This document shows, piece after piece, positions 1 to 7,683 of a stretch of DNA of 50,473 bases. Within the stretch, counting starts at the first letter, position 1. The number at the start of each line of letters is the position of its first letter. The translations under genes and the position numbers were made by a program. This DNA comes from an uncultured Dialister sp. (GTDB taxonomy: Bacteria > Bacillota > Negativicutes > Veillonellales > Dialisteraceae). Location of the stretch: assembly GCA_900759415.1 (NCBI GenBank), contig CAAEVC010000049.1:1-50473 (forward strand), given 5' to 3'. The notes beneath the pieces were generated by a model. That model searched no databases. It saw only the letters and a program-made list of their open reading frames with translations, and was not told the origin of the DNA.

Positions 1-244
1 ATTAATATATTTGATGAGCTTATAGTATATTTAAACCATCCGTTTGTACATTCTTAAGTGAAAGTTTTTGTACATCCTTATCCTACTATTTACAGGCAGC
101 CTTAATTTCAAGGACTTGTGAGTTTTTATGGAACTGAACCTCTTCAGGCATTCATCTACGATGAATGCCAGCTCCTTGTGAGTCGGTTCCCTTGCCATCC
201 CGAAGGGGGGAGCTGCATTATGGAAGCCGGCTTTGCCGTCAAAT
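1..244. other. Left-edge intergenic stretch with repeat fragments, no gene
   Basis: I see no credible coding region here. Positions 92-130 hold, in minus orientation, a fragment of the mosaic repeat found in full near 4041, 34703 and 42208 (shared core: ACTCACAAGTCCTT). Positions 150-178 hold a hairpin module with arms GGCATTCATC and GATGAATGCC that recurs near 3940. Confidence 0.6.
150..178. repeat. GGCATTCATC hairpin module, copy 1
   Basis: An inverted repeat with 10-bp arms (GGCATTCATC / GATGAATGCC) and a short loop, followed on the minus strand by a stretch matching GAGGTTCAGTTC. The same hairpin and trailing sequence occur near 3936-3975 in plus orientation, so this is a dispersed intergenic module and not a chance palindrome. 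Confidence 0.6.
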
Positions 245-284
245 AAAAAGTCCCTTGCGCTAATATTGATGCAAGGGACTTTTT
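245..284 (-). terminator. Bidirectional rho-independent terminator after the first NSS gene
   Basis: The stem GTCCCTTGC / GCAAGGGAC is flanked by an A-run on the left and a T-run on the right, so it can act in both directions. It lies about 70 bases past the stop of the minus-strand symporter gene, with a 7-bp-period repeat island between the stop and the stem. Confidence 0.85.
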
Positions 285-312
285 GTTATTTATTGTAAAA
301 GCATGATTTTTC

Positions 313-352
313 ACCTTCGCTCATCGTTCATAACTCTGAGCTCATGGCTCCC
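313..352 (-). repeat. 7-bp-period repeat island (GAGNNNN type)
   Basis: Read on the minus strand, this is five units of the form GAGNNNN (for example GAGCTCA, GAGTTAT, GAGCGAA) ending in GG. It fills the space between the stop codon of the first NSS gene and its terminator. Similar islands recur throughout the window. Confidence 0.75.
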
Positions 353-353
353 A

Positions 354-1709
354 TCACATCAGTCCTTTGATGAGGATGACGAGAATGAGAAGTGGAAGGA
401 CGTACTGGAAGTATGGTTTGATCCACCGGGGCATTTTCATGCCGCTTCCTGTATTTACTTCTTTCAGATAGTTATCAAAGCCCCAGCCGTATTTGGTGAC
501 GCAGAAGAGGGCAAAGATGATGGAACCGGCAGGAAGGATGATGGAGCTGACGATGAAGTCTTCCGAATCCAGAATGCCTTTGGTTCCCAGGATCTGCACA
601 TCAGACCATACATTGAACCCAAGGACGCAGGGAATGCTTCCTAAGAATACAAGAGGAAGGAGCATCCCTACTGCTTTTCTGCGGCTCCAGCCGAAATTGT
701 CCATGCAGTTGCCAATGAGCCCTTCAAAGACGGCAGTGACCGTAGAGAAGCTGGCAAAGGTCATGAAGACGAAGAAGAGAGAGCCCCAGAACTGTCCCAT
801 AGGCATGTTGATGAAAATATTGGGAAGGGTAACAAAGATAAGAGATGGACCTTCCGATGGTTCTACGCCAAAGGCAAAGCAGGCAGGGAAAATGATGAAT
901 CCAGAAAGAAGAGCCACGAAGGTATCCAGTGCAGTGATCCGCACCGCTTCTCCTGTAAGGCCGTGATCTTTCCCCATGTAGCTGGCAAAGATTTCCATGG
1001 ACCCCTGACCGACTGAAAGGGTGAAGAATGCCTGATTCATAGCGGCTGCCGCCACATTGCCAAGCCCTGCTTCCACTGCTTTGTCCCAGTCGGGAAGGAG
1101 ATAGAATTCCAGTCCCTTTTCGCCGCCGGGAAGAAGCATGCTGTTCACCGCCAGGATGACGATGAGGAAGAGAAGGCCGAGCATCATGAACTTCGTCACT
1201 TTCTCCAGACTCTTTGCGACACCGCCGGCACAGACAAGGAAACCGACCATTACATTGATTCCCATGAAGAGCATGAGCTCCCATGGATTGGAAACCATGG
1301 CGCCAAAAGTATCTGCCACTTCCTTAGTGTTCATTCCGTTGAATGAACCACTGATGAACCGCCAGAAATAATCAACCATCCATCCGGAAATGGTGGTGTA
1401 GTAAATCATGAGAATAAATACGCCGATAAGACATACCCAGCCGTGAAGATGCCATTTGGACCCTTTGGGCTCCAGCGCTTCAAAACCCCGTAGGGCACTC
1501 TTATGACTGGCCCTTCCTACTGCAAGCTCCATGGTGACTACCGGGATTCCCAGTAAAATCAGGAATGCCAGATAGAAGAGGACAAATACAGCTCCCCCAT
1601 ATTCACCGGTGATGTATGGGAATTTCCACACATTCCCGATACCGATAGCGCATCCTGCGCTGACAAGAATAAACCCCAGACGGGATTTAAAACTGTCTCT
1701 TTCTTCCAT
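354..1709 (-). CDS. Sodium-dependent NSS-family symporter, paralog 1
   Basis: A 451-residue polytopic membrane protein of the neurotransmitter:sodium symporter (SNF) family, which imports amino acids or related solutes with sodium. The family signature in helix 1 is clear: residues 11-40 contain AGCAIGIGNVWKFPY, with Asn26 at the position that ligates sodium in LeuT. About 11-12 hydrophobic segments follow. The start is backed by GGAGG eight bases upstream. It is followed by a 7-bp repeat island and a strong terminator. A close paralog of the same length lies upstream at 2236. The substrate cannot be read from sequence; amino acid transport is the family norm. Confidence 0.93.
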   Translation of the reverse strand: MEERDSFKSRLGFILVSAGCAIGIGNVWKFPYITGEYGGAVFVLFYLAFLILLGIPVVTMELAVGRASHKSALRGFEALEPKGSKWHLHGWVCLIGVFILMIYYTTISGWMVDYFWRFISGSFNGMNTKEVADTFGAMVSNPWELMLFMGINVMVGFLVCAGGVAKSLEKVTKFMMLGLLFLIVILAVNSMLLPGGEKGLEFYLLPDWDKAVEAGLGNVAAAAMNQAFFTLSVGQGSMEIFASYMGKDHGLTGEAVRITALDTFVALLSGFIIFPACFAFGVEPSEGPSLIFVTLPNIFINMPMGQFWGSLFFVFMTFASFSTVTAVFEGLIGNCMDNFGWSRRKAVGMLLPLVFLGSIPCVLGFNVWSDVQILGTKGILDSEDFIVSSIILPAGSIIFALFCVTKYGWGFDNYLKEVNTGSGMKMPRWIKPYFQYVLPLLILVILIKGLM

Positions 1710-2146
1710 TCTTCTTTCCTCCGTTTTCTATATCTTCCATGCTCCATAAAAAAATACCCTGCCAGAGGCAGAATAAATCCGAAGATGCTGATATTATTAT
1801 ACCTTTTTTCCTCTATAAAAGATAGAGTCCCCATGGGGGGTTGAGCCTGGAGCGAAGGTATCAGATTCACCAATGAGTAGAACAGCGGGACGTCTATCTG
1901 CTATCCGTTGTCCGAAAGCCGCTTTCCGAAAACTGTAGAGGGAAATACCTCACAAAACGTTCAGATTGTCAGACACCAGACTAAAATCTAACGATTGAAG
2001 TCACAGCATTGTCCAAAGCTGTTTTTGAATTAACCGGATATCTATATAAGGGAGATTAAAGTCATGGTTGTTCTTACAGGATAATTATTCTTCATAATTA
2101 AAAATCATGAAATCTTTTTCCTTCTCGGGGCTCTGGGCTCTTTAAA
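1710..2146. other. Intergenic stretch upstream of NSS paralog 1
   Basis: No gene is visible. The stretch should hold the promoter of the 354-1709 gene, but I cannot single out a confident -35/-10 pair. Around 1957-1985 there is a short CAGACACCAGACT stretch resembling the CAGACNN repeat islands, and around 1897-1912 a fragment like the CCGTTATCCG module. Confidence 0.5.
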
Positions 2147-2175
2147 GGGGCTGTATTATTTCACAGCCCCTTTTT
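2147..2175. terminator. Terminator hairpin after NSS paralog 2
   Basis: The stem GGGGCTGT / ACAGCCCC is followed by five T on the plus strand and three T on the minus strand. It lies 60-90 bases past the stop of the 2236-3591 gene, again with a 7-bp repeat island in between. It probably ends that minus-strand transcript, although its T-run is better on the plus side. Confidence 0.6.
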
Positions 2176-2195
2176 ATTATTTATTTATATTTTCA

Positions 2196-2235
2196 CCTTA
2201 GCTCATTGCTCATCGCTCTGAGCTTATAGCTCTCA
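2196..2235 (-). repeat. 7-bp-period repeat island (GAGNNNN type)
   Basis: On the minus strand the units include GAGCTAT, GAGCGAT, GAGCAAT and GAGCTAA, closing with GG. The island abuts the stop codon of NSS paralog 2 and lies before its terminator, the same arrangement as at 313-352. Confidence 0.75.
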
Positions 2236-3591
2236 CTACATCAATCCTCTGATCAGAATCACAAGAATGAGTACAGGAAGGACGAACTGGAAATACGGTT
2301 TGATCCACCGGGGCATTTTGAGCCCTTCGCCCTTGTTCACTTCTTCCAGATATTTGTCGAAGCTCCAGCCGTAGCGGGTGACGCAGAAGAGAAGATAAAT
2401 CAGGGCGCCGCCTGGGAGGAGAATGTTGGATACGATGAAATCTTCGCTGTCCAGTACATCCCTTGCACCAATGAAATGAACACCGGAAAGCACATTGTAA
2501 CCGAGGACGCAGGGAATAGAAAGAAGGAAAATAGCGACAAGGTTGATGATGACCGCTTTCTTTCTGCTCCAGCCGAAGTTATCAATAGAGCAGGCTATGA
2601 GATTTTCAAAGACCGCAGTGACAGTAGAGAAGCTGGCAAAGGTCATGAATACGAAGAACAGGGTGCCCCAGAGCTGCCCGCCGGTCATGTCGGCAAAAAT
2701 CTTTGGCAGGGTAACGAAGATGAGGGACGGTCCCTGGTCAGGATGTACATTGTAGGCAAAGCAGGCCGGGAAAATGATGAGGCCGGAAATGAATGCTACA
2801 AAGGTGTCAAGGGCAGTGATGCGCACTGCTTCTCCTGTAAGGGTGAAATCATCGGTCATGTAGCTTCCGAAGATTTCAAGAGCACCGATACCGAGAGACA
2901 GGGTGAAGAATGCCTGATTCATAGCTGCAGATGCTACGTTTCCAAGACCTGCTTCCACCGCTCTGTTCCAGTCGGGAAGGAGATAGAATTCCAGACCCTT
3001 TTCTCCGCCTGGAAGGGTGATACTGTTGATGGCAAGGACGACGATGAGCACCAGAAGGCAGCACATCATCACTTTGGTGATCCTTTCCACCCCATTGTGA
3101 AGGCCCAGTCCGCAGACCAGGAAACCAAGGACCACCGTGATGGCCATGAAAATCCCCATTTCCCAGGGACTTCCAAGAAGACCACCGAAAACTGCAGGAA
3201 TGGCATCCTGAGAAATGCCGGAGAAAGTGCCGTTCAGGAATTTCCAGAAATAGGCGAGCATCCAGCCGGATACGGTGGTGTAGTACATCATGAGGAGATA
3301 GCAGCCGAGAACGCAGAACCAGCCGTGAACATGCCAGAAGCTTCCCGGTTTTTCCAGCTTCTTATAAGCCCCTACTGCACTCTTCCGGCTCCCTCTCCCT
3401 ACAGCCAGTTCCATGGTCATGACAGGAATCCCCATGAGGACCAGGAAGCAGAGGTAGAAGAGAACGAAGACGGCGCCTCCGTATTCTCCTGTAATATAAG
3501 GGAATTTCCACACATTCCCGATACCGATGGCGCAGCCGGCACTGACCAGCAGGAATCCCAGTCGGGATTTAAAATTGTCGCGATGCTCCAT
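2236..3591 (-). CDS. Sodium-dependent NSS-family symporter, paralog 2
   Basis: A 451-residue membrane protein of the same length as the 354-1709 product and clearly alike along its whole length, including the helix-1 signature AGCAIGIGNVWKFPY and the C-terminal MPRWIKPYFQ segment. It is an NSS/SNF sodium symporter, probably for amino acids. The start is preceded by AAGGAG. The two genes are separated by more than 500 bases with a terminator hairpin, so they are probably separate transcripts. Tandem duplication followed by substrate divergence is the likely history (inference). Confidence 0.93.
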   Translation of the reverse strand: MEHRDNFKSRLGFLLVSAGCAIGIGNVWKFPYITGEYGGAVFVLFYLCFLVLMGIPVMTMELAVGRGSRKSAVGAYKKLEKPGSFWHVHGWFCVLGCYLLMMYYTTVSGWMLAYFWKFLNGTFSGISQDAIPAVFGGLLGSPWEMGIFMAITVVLGFLVCGLGLHNGVERITKVMMCCLLVLIVVLAINSITLPGGEKGLEFYLLPDWNRAVEAGLGNVASAAMNQAFFTLSLGIGALEIFGSYMTDDFTLTGEAVRITALDTFVAFISGLIIFPACFAYNVHPDQGPSLIFVTLPKIFADMTGGQLWGTLFFVFMTFASFSTVTAVFENLIACSIDNFGWSRKKAVIINLVAIFLLSIPCVLGYNVLSGVHFIGARDVLDSEDFIVSNILLPGGALIYLLFCVTRYGWSFDKYLEEVNKGEGLKMPRWIKPYFQFVLPVLILVILIRGLM

Positions 3592-3681
3592 GTAAAACTC
3601 CTTGCTTTTACTTCTTTAAAGAATAATAGTGTATCTATTTTATAATGAGTCTTATATAAAGTCAAAGGGAGAATAAAGCAA

Positions 3682-3763
3682 AGGGGAAAACCGAATGATG
3701 TTAGACAAACGGTCTCGCGCCGTTATCCGTAAAAGCTACATACTCATCAGCGAAGCTGATACC
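3682..3763 (+). repeat. Fragment of the mosaic repeat
   Basis: It carries GGGGAAAACCG, then GCGCCGTTATCCG, then CATCAGCGAAGCTGATACC, in the same order as the distal half of the long copy at 4041. The ends differ by substitutions, which suggests an old, diverged copy. Confidence 0.65.
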
Positions 3764-3800
3764 TTTGCTCTGCGCTCATAGCTCATCGCTCATAGCTGAT
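3762..3800 (-). repeat. 7-bp-period repeat island (GAGNNNN type)
   Basis: On the minus strand the units read CAGCTAT, GAGCGAT, GAGCTAT, GAGCGCA, GAGCAAA and close with GG. It joins directly to the GCTGATACC end of a mosaic repeat fragment. Confidence 0.75.
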
Positions 3801-3935
3801 TTTGGAATATCGCGCCATTGACCGCCTCGGCTCCCCCAGGAGTGCAGTGAACATGAATGGAAGGAACATCGCGACGCGCCATTCATCGTGAACGCCGAAC
3901 TATGAAAGTCGTGTAACGACATTCATTCAGGGGAG

Positions 3936-3975
3936 CAGGCATTCATCACAGATGAATGCCTGAAGGGGTTCAGTT
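3936..3975 (+). repeat. GGCATTCATC hairpin module, copy 2
   Basis: Perfect 10-bp arms GGCATTCATC / GATGAATGCC with an ACA loop, followed by TGAAGGGGTTCAGTTC. It matches the inverted copy at 135-178 in both arms and trailing sequence. Confidence 0.65.
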
Positions 3976-4040
3976 CGTAACGATGTATACACTAGCGGTC
4001 TTCTTCCCTCTATTCACCCTCCTCTATCCGTACCCCGCGT

Positions 4041-4247
4041 TTACTAACATGTTCAATATCGGCCATATAAATTCACAAGTCCTTGAAATTAGGGCTGCCC
4101 CCTTTAAGAGCACAAAGTGCTCAGCAACCGGGGGAAGTCTTTTGCCTTTAAGGCAAAAGCAAGGGGGAAAACCGCACTATGTATGCATTGATGGTATCGC
4201 GCCGTTATCCGTCAGGCTTCATACTCATCGGCGAAGCCGATACCACC
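4041..4247 (+). repeat. Long mosaic intergenic repeat, copy A
   Basis: The modules, in order, are ACTAACATGTTCAATATCGG, CACAAGTCCTT, GGGCTGCCCCCTTTAAGAGC, a small GAGCAC/GTGCTC hairpin, a TTTTGCC/GGCAAAA hairpin, GGGGGAAAACCGCACTATG, GCGCCGTTATCCG and a GGC/GCC hairpin ending in GCCGATACC. Copies with the same module order are at 34703-34886 (plus) and 42208-42380 (minus). It has no transposase and no convincing reading frame. Confidence 0.75.
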
Positions 4248-4288
4248 CGCTCAACTCTCAACTCTCTGCACTCAACTCTATCTCTTTT
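4248..4288 (-). repeat. 7-bp-period repeat island (GAGTTGA type)
   Basis: On the minus strand GAGTTGA repeats three times with intervening diverged heptads, ending in GCGGGTGG. It follows the GCCGATACC end of mosaic copy A. Confidence 0.7.
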
Positions 4289-4335
4289 AAATGTTAATCA
4301 CCGCCAGTAATACTTATCCAATATGTTGCAATACT

Positions 4336-5310
4336 TCACACAGGAAAGAGCAGCCGCGCCCCGTATATGGTCAGAGGCAGAGTGATGGCGGAAAGGATGG
4401 TACTCATCATGACGATGGAGGTGGCAAAGTCTTCGCAGTTATGAAATTCCACCGCATAGAGTACGGAGTTCACTGCCGCCGGCACAGCACACATGATGAG
4501 AATGGTCTGAGCGACTTCCGGCGGAAAGGTCATGCCGGAAATCTTCCAGAGATAAATGAGAAGGAGTGCAAGGAGCGGGCTTCCGATAAGCCGGAGGAAA
4601 GACGCAATCCAGGCATCTCTCTCCCTGAATGAAATAGAACTCTTGTGGATCTGCATGCCAAGGGCAATCATGACGATAGCCGCCAGCGCTGCAGCACAGA
4701 TTTCAAAAGCAGGCCAGAGGAAGGTTTTCGTCATGTCAAAGCCGGAATACTTGATAACAAAAGCAATCACAAGGGTGTATATGACAGGGATGTGAAAGAC
4801 TGCAGAGAGCGCTTCTTTTGGCGTCAGCTTCCCGATGCCTGCCTGATAGAGCCCCAGACTGTGGAGCCCCATATTCACCTCTACCAGTATCATGGCAGCC
4901 GCCGCACTGGCCGCCGGAAAGTAAGGCATCTCCCCGTTGACCACAAAGGGCGGATTGGTGAATACGAGACCGATGAGCGCAATTCCTATATTTCCGCTGT
5001 TAGAAAACATGATGCCGTTCTTGAAAGCCTGGATCTTCCCCAATGGAAAGCGGAAGAGATGGCCTATGACCTCCCCCAGGATTCCCATGATGACCATGAG
5101 GGCAGCAGACAGAAGGAACACATGAAACATGGTCATGTCCAGCCTTGCCACATAGATGCTGTAGAAAATGAAACCGGGAAGCACGATGTTCACTGTGAGT
5201 TTCGTCACAGTAGACACATCCAGATGAAATTTCTTATCCAGGAAATATCCAATCACCACAAAGACAAGGAGAGGCAGGATATTGTCCACAATGATCTGTA
5301 GAAAAGCCAT
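4336..5310 (-). CDS. AEC-family (auxin efflux carrier-like) transporter, paralog 1
   Basis: A 324-residue integral membrane protein with about ten hydrophobic segments in the AEC/MdcF family layout. Bacterial members move small carboxylates such as malonate or malate. Family-typical stretches include the SNSGNIGIAL segment near residues 103-112 and the CAVPAAVNS segment near 275-283. The start has AAGGAGG five bases upstream. It is the last of three tandem AEC genes read in one direction, and is much more like its neighbour at 5401 than the one at 6385. The substrate is unknown. Confidence 0.9.
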   Translation of the reverse strand: MAFLQIIVDNILPLLVFVVIGYFLDKKFHLDVSTVTKLTVNIVLPGFIFYSIYVARLDMTMFHVFLLSAALMVIMGILGEVIGHLFRFPLGKIQAFKNGIMFSNSGNIGIALIGLVFTNPPFVVNGEMPYFPAASAAAAMILVEVNMGLHSLGLYQAGIGKLTPKEALSAVFHIPVIYTLVIAFVIKYSGFDMTKTFLWPAFEICAAALAAIVMIALGMQIHKSSISFRERDAWIASFLRLIGSPLLALLLIYLWKISGMTFPPEVAQTILIMCAVPAAVNSVLYAVEFHNCEDFATSIVMMSTILSAITLPLTIYGARLLFPV

Positions 5311-5400
5311 GGTACCTCCTTATAGAAAAGGCCGGGAGAGGTATAGCACCGGCCACCGTAAAACCATCAGGGAACCCCTGATACTCTGGTCATACAGGGG
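5311..5400 (-). other. Spacer with hairpin and 11-12-bp duplication between AEC genes
   Basis: It contains the hairpin ATCAGGG / CCCTGAT (about 5367-5383), which could attenuate transcription between the two AEC genes. Next to it, the last codons and stop of the upstream AEC gene are tandemly duplicated (CCTGTATGACC twice, about 5386-5410). Confidence 0.6.
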
Positions 5401-6375
5401 TCATACAGGGAAAAGAATGCGGGCTGCGTAAATGACTGCCGTCATGGTGATTCCTGAAAGGAAGGTGCTCATCATGACGATGGAAGTAGCATAGTCTTCA
5501 TAATTGTGGAATTCCACTGCATAGAGCACGGAGTTCACTGCCGATGGCACAGAGCACATGATGAGAATGGTCTGGCAGACTTCCGGTGCAAAGGAGACCC
5601 CCATGAACCGCCAGAAGTAAATAAGCATGAATCCGATGATCGGGCTGCCGATGAGACGGACGGCGCAGGCAAACCAGGCATCCTTATCTTTAAAGGAAAT
5701 CCTGCTCCGGTGGATCTGCATGCCAAGGGCAATCATGACGATGGCAACCAGTGCCGGCGCGCAGTTCTGGAAGACCGGCCAGACGAAGGTCCCGGTAATA
5801 TCAAGTCCCAGATATTTCACAGAGAACACAGCGGCCAGGGTGTAAATGACCGGCATGTGGAAGACTACAGAAAGAGCATCTCTTGGCGTGAGTTTCCCCA
5901 TTCCTGCCTGATAGAGGCCGATGGTGTTCAATGTCATATTCATCTGCACCAGCATCATGGCTGCTGCCGCACTGGCAGTGGCTATGTAAGGCGTTCCGCC
6001 ATTCACCACAAAGGGCGCATTGGAGAAAACAAGGGCGATGAGGGCGATACCGATATTTCCATTATTGGAAAACATGGTGCCGTTTTTAAAGGCCTGGGTC
6101 TTCCCTGTAGGATAATGGAAGAGACGGCCGGTGATTTCCCCGGTCAGACCGAGAAGGAACATGAGGGCACAGGCAAGAAGGAATACATGGACCATGGTCA
6201 TATCCAGCTTTGCCACATAGATGCTGTAAAAGATGAAGCAGGGCAGAACCACATGGAAGGTGAGTTTCGTCAGAGAAGACACATCCAGTTTGAATTTCCT
6301 GTCCAGCATATATCCAATCCCTACAAAAATAAGGAGAGGGAAAATATTATCTACAATGATCTGTAAAAATGCCAT
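5401..6375 (-). CDS. AEC-family transporter, paralog 2
   Basis: A 324-residue carrier of the auxin efflux carrier family, strongly similar to the 4336-5310 product (same length, same opening AFLQIIVDNI, same SNxGNIGIAL motif). AGGAGG precedes the start. It begins ten bases after the stop of the third AEC gene, so the two are cotranscribed. The C-terminal codons are duplicated just past the stop. Small carboxylate transport is the family expectation; the direction and substrate cannot be told from sequence. Confidence 0.9.
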   Translation of the reverse strand: MAFLQIIVDNIFPLLIFVGIGYMLDRKFKLDVSSLTKLTFHVVLPCFIFYSIYVAKLDMTMVHVFLLACALMFLLGLTGEITGRLFHYPTGKTQAFKNGTMFSNNGNIGIALIALVFSNAPFVVNGGTPYIATASAAAAMMLVQMNMTLNTIGLYQAGMGKLTPRDALSVVFHMPVIYTLAAVFSVKYLGLDITGTFVWPVFQNCAPALVAIVMIALGMQIHRSRISFKDKDAWFACAVRLIGSPIIGFMLIYFWRFMGVSFAPEVCQTILIMCSVPSAVNSVLYAVEFHNYEDYATSIVMMSTFLSGITMTAVIYAARILFPV

Positions 6376-6384
6376 AATGCCTCC

Positions 6385-7356
6385 TTATCCCAGTGGGAAC
6401 AGCAACCGGGAAAGATAGATGGCACCAGTGACAGTGAATGCGCCGAGGATAGCGTTTGTGAACACCGACCGGGTCACGAAATCCTTATGGTTATCATATT
6501 CTACGCTGTAAATGATCAGTGAAACGGAAGAAGGAATGGCACTGAAGATGAAGAACACCTGAGCCTGAAGGGGAGAAAGACCGCCTGCCAGTTCCGCCCC
6601 TTTGATGAGGAGAAAGGCAAGAAGCGGAGCCCCCAGAAGTTTTAGGGCGCAAGCTGTGAGGATATCCATTTCCGGCATCTTTATGGCTGTACGATGGAAC
6701 TGCACACCCGCAGTCACCATGATGAGCACGATGAACGCGCCGTTCAGATGTTCAATGACAGGCCAGAGGAAGGTATGCTGGATAGAAATACCGCCAGCTC
6801 TGAGAAGGACAGCCAGAAGCACACCATAGAGCGCAGGCATCTTCACCAGATAGAGAAGATACTCGGCGAAGGACGCACCTCTGGAACGGATGGAAGCTGC
6901 GCCAAAAACATTGACCGCCACATTCATCACAATCATCAGGATAGCCATGGTTCCCAGCGCTTCATGAAGAAGAGGCATACCACCGTCAGAGAAAGGCGGA
7001 TGGGTGTAAATCATCATAATGAGGGCGATACCTATATTCCCTGTATTGGAAAAAGTCGACACCGCCTGAAAAATATGATTCTTCTCAGAATCCAGATGGA
7101 GACATCTTCCTGCAAGACCGGAAAGGAGATACTGCACCGCAAGACCGCCGGCTGCCATAGGCACCAGCAGATATTCCATCCCTGCTGCTTCATACTGATA
7201 AAAAATATGAAACATAAAAACAGGGAAAGCCACCCACACTGTCAGTTTCGTGTAGGTACCGATATCTATCTTGAACCGGTAATCCAGATACCATCCGGCG
7301 CCAATAAAGGCAACAAGCGGAAGAATATCATTCCATAAAATGGAAAGTAGAATCAT
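6385..7356 (-). CDS. AEC-family transporter, paralog 3
   Basis: A 323-residue carrier of the same family, first of the three-gene AEC run. It is more diverged than the other two but keeps the STFSNTGNIGIAL segment and the SAIPSSVS segment. I chose the ATG at 7356, because AGGGG lies five bases upstream. A TTG at 7374 in the same frame would add six residues but has no better ribosome site. The run 7356 to 4336 looks like one operon, with a possible hairpin before the last gene. Confidence 0.88.
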   Translation of the reverse strand: MILLSILWNDILPLVAFIGAGWYLDYRFKIDIGTYTKLTVWVAFPVFMFHIFYQYEAAGMEYLLVPMAAGGLAVQYLLSGLAGRCLHLDSEKNHIFQAVSTFSNTGNIGIALIMMIYTHPPFSDGGMPLLHEALGTMAILMIVMNVAVNVFGAASIRSRGASFAEYLLYLVKMPALYGVLLAVLLRAGGISIQHTFLWPVIEHLNGAFIVLIMVTAGVQFHRTAIKMPEMDILTACALKLLGAPLLAFLLIKGAELAGGLSPLQAQVFFIFSAIPSSVSLIIYSVEYDNHKDFVTRSVFTNAILGAFTVTGAIYLSRLLFPLG

Positions 7357-7654
7357 TGTATCCCCTGCTTTCAAATAAATTTGTTTTCAGTATACAACGA
7401 TTTACCAATCAAGAAAAGAGAATGAAGGATGATGATCTCTTCAATCCCGGTTAAATGTCACTGACAGTGTTTATAATTTAGATGATAGAGTTGGATCTGT
7501 TGTGGTTTTTTATACCGCAATTTATGTCAGCCGGATCCGACATCTTTGCCTTGTGCTCTTAGCTTATTGCTCACCGCTATTTTTTAGGGGGTAAAGCGGA
7601 AAGTGGCTTACGTGAGACGGATAGCGGGACATGGATAGCGCAGTATCTCATATC
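7357..7654. other. Intergenic stretch between the AEC operon and the two-component system
   Basis: No gene is seen. The right part of the AEC operon promoter region is AT-rich (7375-7480). A 7-bp island lies at 7547-7580. Positions 7638-7665 share a block with 11893-11920 (CAGTATCTCATA, then AAAAGGACCTC). Confidence 0.55.
7547..7580 (-). repeat. 7-bp-period repeat island (GAGNNNN type)
   Basis: On the minus strand the units read TAGCGGT, GAGCAAT, AAGCTAA, GAGCACA and close with AGG. It is more diverged than most islands but keeps the 7-bp phase. Confidence 0.6.
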
Positions 7655-7681
7655 AAAAGGACCTCTTCCGAGGCCCTTCAT
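7655..7681 (-). terminator. Terminator after the response regulator gene
   Basis: The stem GGGCCTC / GAGGTCC with a GGAA loop is followed by TTTT on the minus strand, directly past the response regulator stop. There is one mismatch in the stem. Confidence 0.65.
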
Positions 7682-7683
7682 AT

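Larger units (their letters stand above)
3592..4335. other. 744-bp intergenic mosaic of repeats, no gene
   Basis: This gap is built almost wholly of modules found elsewhere in the window. They are a GCGCCGTTATCCG / AGCTGATACC module (3682-3763), a 7-bp island (3762-3800), the GGCATTCATC hairpin (3936-3975), the long mosaic repeat (4041-4247) and another 7-bp island (4248-4288). A plus-strand reading frame at 3956-4297 crosses the repeats and is not credible as a gene. Confidence 0.65.

Noticed and set aside
2476..3645. Long plus-strand open frame opposite NSS paralog 2
   Set aside because: It is the antisense shadow of a well-supported transporter gene and its protein is low-complexity and charged.
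3956..4297. Plus-strand open frame of 113 codons through the intergenic repeats
   Set aside because: It is made of mosaic repeat and heptad sequence, has no ribosome site, and its equivalents in the other repeat copies are not open.
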